From Siphlonurus alternatus (Eukaryota; Arthropoda; Insecta; Ephemeroptera; Siphlonuridae), in contig OX463780.1 in the NCBI GenBank assembly GCA_949825025.1, positions 15,101,480-15,165,479 of the forward strand: a stretch of 64,000 nucleotides of DNA, given 5' to 3'. The notes under the pieces are model-generated. The model was given only the letters and a program-made list of their open reading frames with translations, was not told where the DNA came from and searched no databases. The position numbers and the translations under genes are program-made. Below are positions 50,111-63,760 of the stretch, in pieces. Position 1 is the stretch's first letter. Every line of letters starts with the position of its first letter.

Positions 50111-50128
50111 CGCCTCTGCCTCTCACGC

Positions 50129-53100
50129 CTAAAAAAAAAAAATAGCCTATATACTGATACTAAAACACCGACAAGTATATAGGTAACAAAAAAATAATAA
50201 CTTTATGATTGATAATACAATGGCTTAATTAATCAAAATTTCTAAAATTTGAATTAAAAAAAAAAAACTTGAAATTTTAATTATGTTTATATTTTTAAAT
50301 GAAGCAAGGGCCTGCCAATTTATATTAACACAAATATTAAGCCATACTTATGTAAATAAGGTCATTATCTGATTAAAAGATGATGGGAAACTAACCCATA
50401 TAGCATGGAAAACAATAGGTATTTTTTGTACTATACGAGAAATTCATTAAAGTATGATTAAAGTTTATTGATATAGAAAAGTATATAAATAGATTTAGTT
50501 TTTATAGCAGGTAATCGGTAATCTGTGAAACGAAAATTCGCCGGGAAAAGATGAGCTATTGCAGCGTGCAGTGGTTTTATAACTTTCGCTTCTCGCGGTC
50601 TTTTCTCACGTCAGTAGTAAAAGTAAATGACTGCAACCTCAGTTAAGAAACATTCCAATAATTTGACCTACAGAAATCCATATCTTAAATCCAAGGTTAA
50701 AGAAATAAAGTACTTAATCTTATTGTCCAAGACAAACTTGTTGACTTCAAAAATTGTATCAAAAAATTCTAATAAATTATTTTTCTTTATATTTTTATTA
50801 TATACTTTATATAGGTGAGATAATTTTAAAAGATTTCCTTCATTTTATTATAATTGCATACAGTAGTTTTAATTTTATAACATAATAATAACCCGAGAAA
50901 GTTTTATGAATAATAAAAATGTGTGAATATATCAACCTTTTTATTCATTTAAATAATATTTTATTGTATATAATGTAGAGCATTGTCATGATTTTGAAAT
51001 TGTTACGACTTTCTGACACTTTTCTGTCTAACCCTCTTTATTATATTTTATTTCATTACCTAGATACTATATAGCTCCTTTTAAATAATATCCCTTTAAA
51101 AAAATTTAAATGACAAAAAAACATATAGTGGATATAAAGAGGGTGTTCTTATGTGACTGTCGTGGTAATGAAGGCCAGGTTTCAGGCCTTCTTGGGACGG
51201 CCTGACAGTAAATCAGCTGATCGTCTGGATTAAGCACATGTTGTTGCAGAACGTGATTTGCAAGTCAGCGGTGACAAGCATACAGGTGCTACTATATATA
51301 CTACCTATTGCAATTTTCATGAGTAGGAATAAATTTAAAAAGCTAACTTATGTTTTTATATATAAAGAGCTATGAGTGTATAATAATAAAAAGACTTATC
51401 TATGTTAAAATTGAGATAGGTTAAGAATTTGATTTATAAGTATTAGAAATAGTTATTTTTTATTACTTTAACATATAGTATTTTTTATTCAAATAATGTT
51501 TTTTTCATATATATATGATTTAATCTGAAGAATATTATTGTAAGATTTATGTATTTATTTAAATTTTTGTCCTTTTAACCTTCAGGTGTTCCATAACAAG
51601 AAAAAGAAATTACATGATTTTTTTTTAAACTCCTTGTCTCAAAATTATACACAAAATATTTAGTTGCATTTTAAATATGATTTGCAATTTTGCATGTGTA
51701 CAATTGGTACGGTCATATTATTTATAAATAATTGGATGCATTTGTTAATTGAAGAAATATTCAATTAAAGTAATTAAAAACTGAAAATCTTACGTATTAT
51801 TGTTATGTAAAGACATTAAACATTAAAGACATTTTATAATCATGCATCTGTGGCGCAAAGTTGAAAAATGATAAAATGATTTTTTCGAGATCTTGAGGCG
51901 AGAGGACCATGTCATACATGCATATAATAAATTGTTTATTATATACATCTAGCTCGCTCATGACTGATGGGTGCGTTCAACTTAATATTTAAATTCTTTT
52001 TTTCTTCAATCTGTATTGATTTATAATATTTATAACCTTTAGATCTAAATGAAAAATTAAATTTAAGAAAAATTATATAATTATATGTATTATTGAAATT
52101 TTGTACATAAATTACATGATATAATTATGATTATCTTTATTCCTATATGCATGATGTAAGTAAATTCAAAGAGCTTACATTATAAGATCTCTGGTAGATC
52201 TCTGGTATATTTAATATAACCAAAGACAACCCAGTTATATATAATGTTAAAGTTTGAAACTTAATTTATTTCACTATATTATGAAAATTAGAGAGCCTTG
52301 AATTTTGACTTAACGTGGTCCTAGATATGAAAGGGCTCGTCAAGGACTTGGAGCGTGTTACTCTTATCTCGCGGTGACTGCAGTTTACACCGCGGGGACG
52401 ACGTGATTGCAAGCACCTGCCTGTTGGGTCGTTGCTCGTGATAGCGGCCGAGCATGTCCCTCTTATCAGTGTCCAAGGGAGTGCAGCAGATCAGCGAGCC
52501 GGCCGGAAGTAGTGTGTATCACGGCACGCGGCGCGCACGGCAGTCGTATATGCAGTCATCACAGCGCAACCGCGACGGTCACTCAGGCACCGGACACCGT
52601 GGCTTATGTATGAACTTGCATGCTTTGTTATCTTGATATATATAAGACGACGTAATTTATAGGAGTGCTGATGAGAAGTAGTGTAAAATTTTGCATGTAC
52701 CATTAAAAGAAATTATCTTGTTTAGTAAAGGGGAAAATAAAATTATTTAAATAAAATTAATATGAAGTTTTATTTAAATTTAAAGGAATTTGGCATGGCG
52801 AATGTATTAAATTGAACTGTTTATATTAAATGTTTATAGCAAGTGTCACATCAATTTCATTTTTGTTACATTGGGTAAAATTTTTGTTTGCAAGCAATAT
52901 TTATTTATTTCCTCTCATGCGGCTGTACATATTATAATATAAAACATAAAGGTACAAAGATTTTGGTACTTAAGTCTAATAATTATGTCTATATAGGAAT
53001 TAAATTAAAGAAAAATTAATAGAAATTTTGCACACTTTATATGCATAAATGCAACTTCACTTTTTTTTTATTCCATAACCGAAATACCAGAGGAAGTGCA

Positions 53101-56100
53101 AAATTATTATAATTAGATAGGCCTATATTTAAAATAAATAAATATTTATGAATCTAAATTCTAAGTATACCATCAGTGAATGCTGCCATGCATGCTTAGA
53201 AAATGCCATAAGCAAAATTCAATTTTCTTTACACGAGGCCCACACCTCTTTCACTCGTACAAAAAATGCTAATCATGATAACTTTTTTACTGATGGAAGA
53301 AGTGTATACTATTATTAATATTCATTTCTTAAACGTTACATGCATTGAAATGAACATTTGAATTATTTTCCGCGTCAGAAATTGATGTGTAACTTGTGAT
53401 ATCTGTGAGGTGATCACATGCGGTATGCAGAAGGACTGCTGATGAGCATTGTGAGCCACATCAGAGATATTAAATTATAATGTATTCACACATTAAGCAC
53501 TTCTTTTGGTCTATCTCCGCTCCTTGTGCAGCGATCATCACATTCTTGCATGGCCACTAATGACAGGTTAGTTATCAAGATTTTACAAGAGCTTGGATGT
53601 TGAAGATTAACTGTCATTAAATACATGTCATATAAAAGTACTATAATTTAATAGATTTTCTATTATATATTGAATGTATATGATAATATATAGTTATGTA
53701 TATATACATTTGATATATTAAAACTTTTGTGTTTATATTTTCATTTATTCACATTAAATGATGAGAGAAAAAATAATTATTATGATAAATATTATTCCCG
53801 TTGACACCCAAATGATTTTCTATACGCTTTTTTTTTTACCATACTATAATTATTTGAAACCTATAATAATCATTATATTTTTAATACGTTAAAAAATAAC
53901 TAACACGCTATAAAATTTTATTAAAAATAAAATCAGAATATAAAATTATGTATATTTTTCTGATAAATGATAATAAGTTTGTAAAGAAATGTTTAATATT
54001 TATAACTAATTTTTCGATAAAATGCCATGTGATTAATGAAGTAATTAGGTAAAATAATAATATATGTAGAGTATATTATATAATATCAGACAATTTATGG
54101 ATTATTTACAATCGTTGTTCCATGAGTTAAGTTATTGATTAGTGATAGTTATTGACAGGCAAGAATATGTAATATGTACCAATACTATAAAAGGTTAATT
54201 CATATCTCCATTACACTTTATATACTAAAAATGTAAAAAAAAAAAAAAAAAAAAAAAAAATCCAACCGCATGCGAAAGTTGCTCGTCTTCCATCATACAA
54301 TTTTGAATCTGCATGATGGGACTATCAAATCTCTGCAATATAATTATGTTTCTACATAAATATTATTTATATAATACGATTGATACCGCAAAATACCTGA
54401 AAGTTTTATTCTTTAACTTTTTGAAAAAGGCATACTGCTCATTAAGCTCATTAATATAATATATTTAATTACATAGATTCTTATAATTGTATATATTGCA
54501 CTATGTTCACCCCTGAAATGGCCATGGCACCACCATCAAGCGGGTGCGGAAGAAATAATTTATTTACACCCCTCTCCTTTTACCCCTCATGCTGGTATTT
54601 TTTCACCTGACCCTTGTATTTTTGCAAATTTTATTCATTTTTTTTATTTAAGTTTGACATGAGTGCTTGAATAAAAACAATTTTGCGGCGAGTCCATCTG
54701 ATAAACATATTATTTCGATTTGCATGAGACACCGTCTGCTAGCTTGGATCGATTTAAAGAGACGTTCGGTCAGTTGTAAATACCTGTCGCATCAGCAGGT
54801 GCATTTTATGCCGACTATCGAAGCAACACCAGCATTTAATACAGGATGTGCGGCCGCCACCGCCGCGAATATGCCACTCATGCAGTGTCCTCGGTGACCT
54901 CTCCCGTCGCCCCGACCAAAATCCTTCCTCCAGCACTGACCGATGTCACTGCCTTGGAACTTTTTATACACGGGATTGGCAATAATTGATTTGAAAATGA
55001 ATTGTTGTTAAACTTTGGTTTCCTAAGAAAAACACATTTTGAATATACATTCATATAACATATATACATTACATCATTGTAGCACAGGGGTGCAGAGGGT
55101 GGCTTCACCTCAATTAAAATTTTGGACAATCTCTTTTGCTTGTCAATATATAATCTTTGTATATAATAGATAGTCTCCTGGTAAAAATATTATAGGACAA
55201 TTTTATGGAATAAATTACAATTATTCGATGTTCCCAAAATGTATAAATATATATTGAGCAGGTTATACCGCGTGAAGTATCTGTGACCCGGATCTAGTCG
55301 GTCTGTTGACACCGGACGTGCCAGACTTCTTAACAGATCGCGGATTGTACGTATATACGTAATATATGAGCATCACGGTGGCCTTGGCCCAGAGCGGTCG
55401 CGGGACTCGCAGATCATCCCGCGGCGCTGACGTCGCGTCTAGCCGAGTGTCGCCTGAGAACTGCAGCACCGAGCCAAGCCGCCCCGGCGTGCCAGCACGT
55501 CATCAGTGTCACCCAAGTCAAAATTAATTAGCTCAGTTCAGCACGCGCACGTAGAGCAGTAAACTGGCATGAGATATTGACGATATAATAAGTTGTTATG
55601 AAAGTAATTTTCGCCAAAAAAATACACACTGCATTATTAAATTTGTTGTATTTTAGCAAATTTTATATTATGCATGCAGTCTTAAATTGAATTAAATCGT
55701 ACGTTTGTAAAAATTGCTGAGAACAAAATTTCTTGTAGAAACTCAAAACTCAATTTTCTCTAAAATAATATTACTTGAAATGGGTTCCATCTATACTCCA
55801 TTTTCAATATTTTTGAGATATATTTTATATACAGCTCTGGATATTTTTTTATGCTGCGTACCTCTCCATGATGCACGTGTGCATAAACTTAAAAATTAAT
55901 AGTGTCGTATTAGATATATTCCATACATAAATTAATTCTAAATTGAATTCAATAAAGTTTTATGACTGACTATTTTGTTTTTTTATAGAACCAAATTTGC
56001 ACCTGCTAAATTTTTATTACCAAATATTTACCTGAGTAAGAATTTTAGTATATTTATGATAATTTCATCTAGCGGAACAAAGTTTCGCGCACATACATTA

Positions 56101-57718
56101 TTTTTCGTATACTATGCTTGGTTGAATTATACAACAGACGTTATAATATTATAACCTTCATGCATAAAAAAAATATAATAATATATGAATAAAATAAAAA
56201 TAACTTTTTGATAATCTAAATCATCATGCACATCTGCTTATGTATCAGAATGTGATGACAGAATCGTGATGTTCCACTCAGGTAAATTCAAGGACGTTTT
56301 TATGAATGCACCTGATTTTCTCTTTGTACTATTATTGTACATGCTGCTGCTGCATGTAGAGGTGATCCACAATATATAAAATATACATGTCGGTAGCCGT
56401 GACGGGGGTGATAGTGATGAAATATGGGTAGGATGGCTTACGCCGTCTAAAGATGACTGATGAGATACGGCGGACATGGGCTCGCTTGATTGTTGGGCAA
56501 GGCCATCGCAACAACCTGCCGCAGCCGCCGCCGCCGCTGATGTTGATGGCTATAGTGAGGCCAAGGATGCTGTAAAAGGTGCAACAACGTTAGATGTGGA
56601 GATCTCATGCGTCGTCTTTTTATACTCAACTGCACGAATATAACTCACGTATTTTTAATACTTGCACGTTGATTTTTTACGGTCACGGTTTTTCTCAGTT
56701 TGTATATAAAAATTATATTTCTTTTGTTATTTTGTTGTTATTTGATGTGAAAGAAAAATAATTTTACTCCCACAATGAAAAATAATATGCAATAAAATTT
56801 TATAAATTATTATTTTATCACATGGTATTCGTCTGTTAAAAAGGAAGAATTCAACTCTTGTTTTTTTGTTTTATCGTGTCTGTTTACCTAATTTAAAAAT
56901 GAAATTACAGGTGTTTATTCCGTGATGTGAAGATACTGTACAATAATAATTTAGAGTAAATTATATTCTTTACAAACATTCCATTGTTTATACATACTGT
57001 ATGAATAATGACAAAATAAAAATAAAATAAAAAATTGACGCGCCTGATGCTTATGCAACTTTTTCTACACGCTAGTATTTTTTATTTTGTTTTCTGCTGG
57101 CATGATGATTGATTTAGATATCAAATAAAATTATATACTCCGACGTAAGTATATGAAAAATTAACAATATTAATATTGTAATTTAGTCACTTTTTGTTAA
57201 ATAAAAAATAACACAATATAGTTGAACAGAGATGTAAGTATGCATTTTATATCTGCTTACATGTAAAACTCCCGTCTTCTGATATAATATTATGTTTGTT
57301 ATTGCTGTGGATTATTTATCATTTATATATAATCCTTTTGAAAATAAAGAAATGCTTATATAGTTTCAAGGAGCCACAGTATATTAAGCAGAGAATGAAT
57401 TATAATTATGTTCTCTATCCTTTATCTCTATCTATTCTCTGAAGGCTCAAACTCTTGGATTTTTTAATGCACCTCATAGAGCATATTTTATTATATAATA
57501 CGTTACTGTGGACTAATGAGACCTTTTTTTATTTCCTTGAATCGATTTATTTTTTTTTTAATTTATTAAAACATTTATTTTGTTTTACATGACATTTGAC
57601 GTTAATCTTTGACAAAGGATTGTTGTCAGAAAGTTACACGTTATGATTTTATCAGTCGTTAAAAAAGCACGAAAAGAATCTGAAAATATCATAATTTTTA
57701 AGGTCCATTCACACGCAG
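50129..57718. other. intergenic, AT-rich with GC islands
   Basis: Islands at about 52310-52620, 54720-54950, 55260-55560 and 56390-56600 (CCGCCG repeats) carry short open frames only. A 12-bp tandem duplication (GATCTCTGGTA) lies at 52187-52210. No gene can be supported. Confidence 0.45.
54235..54260. repeat. poly(A) tract (26 A)
   Basis: Homopolymer in AT-rich sequence. It could be a retroposon tail, but no retroposon body is recognisable upstream. Confidence 0.9.
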
Positions 57719-57877
57719 GTTGTCTATGATACCTCCGTGTGCACCTCCGACTGTCTGCAAGTGCGCCGTCTGCTCAACTTCAGCCGGGACCTGGGGCCAG
57801 CAGACGCGTGGAGGATGGATTATGCACGGAGAGACACCGCCGGCACCAGCCACACACCGCGGTGGTTTGAAACACAG
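57719..57877 (+). CDS. candidate internal coding exon, unidentified protein
   Basis: 159 nt open in one frame (53 codons, phase 0 at both ends) between an acceptor-like TTCACACGCAG and a donor ACACAG|GTAATA. The reading begins VVYDTSVCTSDCLQVRRLLN and ends TSHTPRWFETQ. It holds two cysteines, a basic/leucine patch and DAWRMDYARRD. Its high GC contrasts with AT-rich flanks and resembles the hairy coding exons. I do not recognise the family. Caution: the bases just upstream (57700-57716) resemble an inner inverted repeat of the palindrome at 24790-25153, so this could be part of a mobile element. No partner exon was found nearby. Confidence 0.35.
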
Positions 57878-60781
57878 GTAATACTAGACTAGGTAAGAAA
57901 ATAAGCTGTTACTAAATGTCATCATTACATCAAAATAGACTACTTGCACGTTAAATTTTTCTCTAGAAAAAAAAGGAATGATTTTGAAAAACAAAACAAA
58001 GTATATAATATATATTTGCACATACTTTGCTTCTCAGACTATTAATTCGTACGTATTTGATACCTTTTCGTAAAATTTATGAGCTATGAACATTCTTAAG
58101 CATTCCTATATAAATTTAGGCTTTCAGTTGCCTTGACTTCTAAGACATCATGCTGCATCGCGCCCAACAGTCAAAATGTTCTATCATGATGACCCCTCTC
58201 ATCGTGTGACCTCCTGTTTGCACCTCCCTGGAGAGGTGACCATGCAGTTGGGGCAAGGTGTTATGGCTCCTTCAGTCTGGGCGGTCTCATCTCCGCACCC
58301 TCAGCCCCACGCAAGTTGCTTTGTAATCAGATGAAGCGTGGGTGTGAATCACACAATCACATTTACCTTAGGGCCACTCATTCTTTACGTCCTCCGTGTT
58401 AGATTACTTATTCCTTTTTATATATAAATGGATCGAGATACAATGTTGTTGTTGTTGTTGTTTTATAAATTAAATTGATATTATTATATAAGTGGGTGGT
58501 CCATTACATTGCATAAACATTCAAATGGATTCAATTCAATAATACTGTGATGCATGTCTATATCGGGAAAAAACATTAAGGGGAAAAAAGTGATAAAAAA
58601 TATGTATACTATATTTTTTTTGAATTATACATTTATTTATCAAAGTATATATTATTATACTGTGTTGAAATAGATGCCGTAGGCATATAATGAAATTATT
58701 CTAGATAGTACTTCTATATTCAAATTAAATGTGAGGTATATAATTCATTTCTTTGATTCTGCGAAGAGTTCTAACAATTCCGCCCTATGTAACTCACCCA
58801 GCATAGTAATGTATGCATGACCAATGGGATGAGATTCTTTCCTTATAGGAGGGGCGCCCCCTGAAACATGTGTAACGTCAGATTCACTTGGTACCCGACC
58901 CAATTTTTAATTAACTGGTGCAGCATATAGGAAATTATCCAGTCAATCAATACCTCAGATTATTATAAAAGATAGGTACTCTGATACTTATTTTTATTTG
59001 TCATTTATATGCATTTTGTGTAAAAGAAATTGTAAATCCTATCATCTAAACCATTGCATGCATAAATATATCAATTAAAATGGCTATTGAAAAACAATTA
59101 CATGATTGTATTAAAATGTATTTTTTAAAAGACCGAGTATTAAAACAAAATTAAATAAGTTGAAAACAATATATATTGCTTTAATTAAAAGTCATAAAGC
59201 ATAACAAATTGATCCATAAGACGACATTAATTAAGGATGACATTAAAATGTAACCAATTTATATATAAAAGAAATTATAATTTATGTAACCCATTTGCAA
59301 TTTTACATATATAACTGCGGTAGGTCATATACATTATTATAATTTATAATGTGTTTTTTTTTTTTTTTTGCCACATGACTTAATATACGTACCAAGATGT
59401 GATTTCAATGCATGTCAATGAATTATGTTAAGTGAGGAAGTTTAATAAAAAAAATTATAACTATAATGGAAAACATAGCTAGAATTTCATATAAGGAACT
59501 TGCCGCCACCGTATAACGTTAATTTACATATTACATTACCGCGTCCATACTGCGCGGTGGTGGCGGTTCGAGTACAGAGAAAGCGGCAGCCTATATGTCC
59601 TCCGCAGGGCATGTAACAAGTGACGTACGATATTCAGGACCCTGAATAAGATCAGATAACCTGACTGTGATGTTGTTAGGCCTTGTTCACTTGCACTCAA
59701 AGCATTTATCATTATACGCGCGCATAATCATCAGACATACATACATGTACGGTACCGGCAAATAAGTAAAGAGATTTTATGACAACATGCCGTTCAAATC
59801 TTGAGCAATGATTGTTGAATAGACATTTTGTACATGCATATATATTTATGTAAATATTGTATACAGTATATCTTCATGCATCAAGTATCTTATTGTTAAA
59901 AAAAATTGCAACTCACTTTGCATAGGGATAAATGGAATTCACACACTGCTTAATTGCGAATAAGAAATTAGAACTTAATATTTTAAAAAAATACTATATA
60001 CATTTGACACTATTTGACAGATGTATGTTAAAAAAAGTATTGAAATCATGCATAATTCAGGTTTTTATGAATTTCAATATATAGTGCATGCGCAATAAGT
60101 GGTTTTTGAAGGAAAATGGAATATTATATAATTTGAAGTAATTTCACAGTTTTTTTTTTCTGTGAAAAGACGGGTCCAAAGAAAATATATCAAAGTTGTT
60201 ATATTAAAATTATAATTAAAATTTTCATCAGAAATTCAATGTCGTCCAGTTATTCAATATTATTTAATAATTAGAATTTCGTTACGCCAGAATAAAATCA
60301 CGGCAGCCAAGTTTAATAATATGGATGATACAATCTGAATATTAAAATTTGCAATGTAATTTACTCTACCGCCGTCATACATGTCATGTATTATATATTA
60401 TAATAATAGCAGCGTCAAGGTGGGCTGCTGATGATGCACTATACACGCTTGCAACTCACAGAATAGATTATATATTAGACATGTGATTTCATGGTCTGAT
60501 TGCACATTGCATGCAGCCAGCACATATTATAGCGGCAGTCACGCGGCTATGCATGTAGTCAGGATATACACAAACACATGATAATAATATTGTCGTCGTG
60601 GTGAAATCATTAAATGTTGATGATGATGACGCCCACGCCTTTTCCATTGTTTCACATATATTTTTTTTTTATTATTATACTTCCACCCCTTAGCATGAAA
60701 GTATATTGTTGTTGAGTCAATCGATTGTTACTATTCCTGCCATGCGTACTTCCGGTCTGTCTTTGTTGATCGCGTGTGTCG

Positions 60782-60817
60782 TGACGTCATCACCACGCGA
60801 CTCTTATGTCACGTGAC
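60782..60817. promoter_or_regulatory. CRE palindrome next to CLEAR/E-box palindrome
   Basis: TGACGTCA (CREB/ATF type) at 60782-60789 and GTCACGTGAC (bHLH-ZIP E-box of the Mitf/TFEB/USF type) at 60808-60817, 18 bp apart in a GC-richer island. The motifs are exact. A regulatory role is inferred. Confidence 0.35.
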
Positions 60818-61527
60818 CTGCTGTTTGTACCTTTAAATTATATTTTACCGTGAAAGAAATTTTAGCTTCGTATAGCTCGTATACGCTTCGCTAACCACTG
60901 GAATCACTAGATAATCTGGAGGAAGCTATCAAGATAATATAATAATAAAAAAGGTCATAATTTTATTTTAAAATTGTTGTTCTGCACGATTTCTTCTGAT
61001 CACTACTGCGTGATGAGAACCATTTAATACTTCATTTTTTTTATTATATCAGTTTTAAGTGTGTCTTTAAAAAAAAAATGGAAACAATATTTCATATATT
61101 GAGTACGCGTGGCCAAACGGTTATATTTATATTATACGTGTGTTTTTTAAGTTAAATATGTTATCTGTACGTTGATTACGTTGAACATATATTATTTTTA
61201 TTTGTACGGTCTACAGTATTATTCGTATAGATAATATAACTATAACGAAAATACTTGTGCAAGTTATACTGCACTTCATTGCGTGATGTAATTGATGATA
61301 TTGTTAAAATATAGCTGTATTTTAACATGAACTTTGATAGACAAAATTTTCCTATTATGAGGTTACTGTGTGACAGGGTCAAGGATTCTTGAAGGGGGCG
61401 ATTGTCTGCGTATTATTTACCGAACAAATAATATTCCCACCGTGTGAGCGGGCGCCTCTTATCTCGCGATCGTCTCCTGCCTACCAGTGACACGCGCTGA
61501 CCTATGTCGGCGTCGACTATTCTATTG

Positions 61528-61537
61528 GTCACGTGAC
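61528..61537. promoter_or_regulatory. GTCACGTGAC palindrome
   Basis: An exact 10-bp E-box palindrome, preceded by ATTGG (inverted CCAAT), in a GC-rich island about 61390-61640. No gene is recognised next to it. Confidence 0.3.
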
Positions 61538-63760
61538 GTGCCGGATGTGAGGTTATCCTCGCCTCATGTTGATGGTCTCTGACAGGCACGACCTTTGACG
61601 ATCTCCCTCCCGTCTCCACCCATCCCCCCACTTGTTGGTTCTCGATCACAAACACTGATGGCATTGTGGCATATATGAGCACCAAGTATAATTTAGTTTT
61701 GTAAAAATAATGAAAGAAGAGTACCATCACTTTTTATTTACATTTTATTTTATTTATTTTATTTTATATTTTATTATTTTTTTTTTGTATTTTATGCACC
61801 AGTATAACAAGATTATTTCAAAATAATCTTGGCTAGACATTACTGTGTATAACTTTATTGTCAAATAAATAAAAAAATGATATGTGAATGAGAAAAACAT
61901 CCAGACACAATATTATTTCACATAAAAGGACGCCACATATCAATACAGCTGATCACATGCAATGTGATACACCGATATTCAGATGATAATGTTGTTCTAT
62001 TTTTATAAAGTGCGCTCGCAGATTTTATTTTACAAGAACTAAAGTTGCACGGTTAAACATATAATTTTGAGTTATAATTTTGGAAGGGTAGGGCCATCAA
62101 TTTCAATTTTGAGAAACAGATCTTATTATACGTTCCTGTAAATAACTTTTTGTAATGGTAAGGATCCATCTTGACGTCACGAACCCTTTGTCCTCCCATT
62201 TACTTACAAAAAAAGATTCGGCGCACGTAAGATCTTATACGGAGCAATTTTTAGATCGCTTATTGTTAACCCTCTAAATAAGTTATGTTTGCAAATTTAA
62301 AATTGCGTATTGGCACTAACCTTTTACGTTTGCTGCTATAAAAATTTTAATATCTTCCTCGGGTCAGTTTAATGAAAGAGCATCTAGAAGAATTTCGCGG
62401 TAGTTGTGTTTTGACTTCGAGCCGAAAAAACGTGCGCAGAAGGGTTGCGCGCCGATGCGCGGTGGTTGTAGCAGGAGTCAAATTTCAGCAAACGAACATG
62501 GCGACTATATAATTTTTCTGATGGATACTCACCATTACATATGAAAACTAACAAGCAAACACCAGAGGCACTTCAAAGCAAAATATATGAGAATAAATAT
62601 ATATATTTTTATCATGATATATATTTATATCATATATTTATATATTTATATATATATTTATATTTATGATATATATATATCTATTTTGACACTTGTATTT
62701 TTGAATAACAATTATTTTTAATGAATTTCTGTATTTAGTGTAAATGTTGCTGGGATTAGGTAATATTAATCACGTATAATTTCAATTTGTAAAGGTTTTC
62801 TTCAGCAGAATTGAAAACTTCAAAACAACATTTCTCAAAATGTCAAAAATTTAATGTAAAAATTCCTTTTTTTTTTTTCGAGACAATCTCTTACATGATT
62901 ATGTCATTTTTTTTATATAGTTCCGTGAAATATGAAAAACCCTTCTTGATGTAACATACACTTGTCCTTCAAGATGGTAAGGAGAGGAGGCTGAGACTTT
63001 TGATAATAATATAGAGTGCATCCTCTCATGATGTCCTCGATACAGTAGTGCCATTGTAATATCGTACCACCAAGAAATAGCCAGGAAATCGAAAAATCCT
63101 TTATCGTTGATGCTTTTCAAATCATTTCTCAGAAAGCACTCATTTGTCATAAAGATTTTATACACTGAAACTATTTTTCATTCAATTTTTTTGTATTCAA
63201 CTATTTTTTATATTTCCAACTGCAGATATTGTGAGTTCCCATGCACCGTGTTGTATGCCACTATATAAGGGTGGGGGTGATGGATGTGAGAGGAAATAAT
63301 CTGACCTGAAGCCTGAGGAAGGGTCAACACTTTTCCTATCATGATTCAACTGTGTATATATATTTTTTTTATATTATAGTAAACTCTTCAGAAGCACATA
63401 CTGTTATAGATAGAGAGGGAAAGGGATAAAGATACGTAACAATTTTTTGCTGTTTCTTTAAGTGCTAGGAGATTTTCCACCTGCACCGCATCATCAGAGA
63501 GAGATAGATGAAGGGTTTATACTTTTCATTGCGTTGTCATCGCGAATAGGCATCAGACGAGCGGTTTCATGCCCACTTTTCTCATTTCAAATGTGCGGTT
63601 AAGAGAAAAGACACACCCAAATTTACTGTGGTGACGCTGATAACAGAGTGATTTGTGTTGGACAATTTTAAAAATCAGCTTAAGGTAGAGATAACGCCGG
63701 TCAGCTGTTCGACGTAGGTCCCTTTGATTAACACATGTAAACCTTAGCAAATTCACTAAA

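Larger units (their letters stand above)
57878..63760. other. intergenic, AT-rich with GC islands
   Basis: Islands at about 58140-58350, 59500-59700, 60720-60830, 61390-61640 and 62380-62510. A TATATAAGG box at about 63261-63269 followed by a G-rich stretch is promoter-like but lacks a recognised gene. Complex TATATTTA low-complexity sequence lies at 62585-62690. Confidence 0.45.

Noticed and set aside
52454..52636. 60-codon ATG frame with A at -3 in a GC island
   Set aside because: Two overlapping frames are open and the minus strand as well; no donor of quality and no family resemblance.
61107..61122. tRNA-Ser/Leu-like A box (GTGGCCAAACGG)
   Set aside because: No B box or pairing acceptor arm in range.
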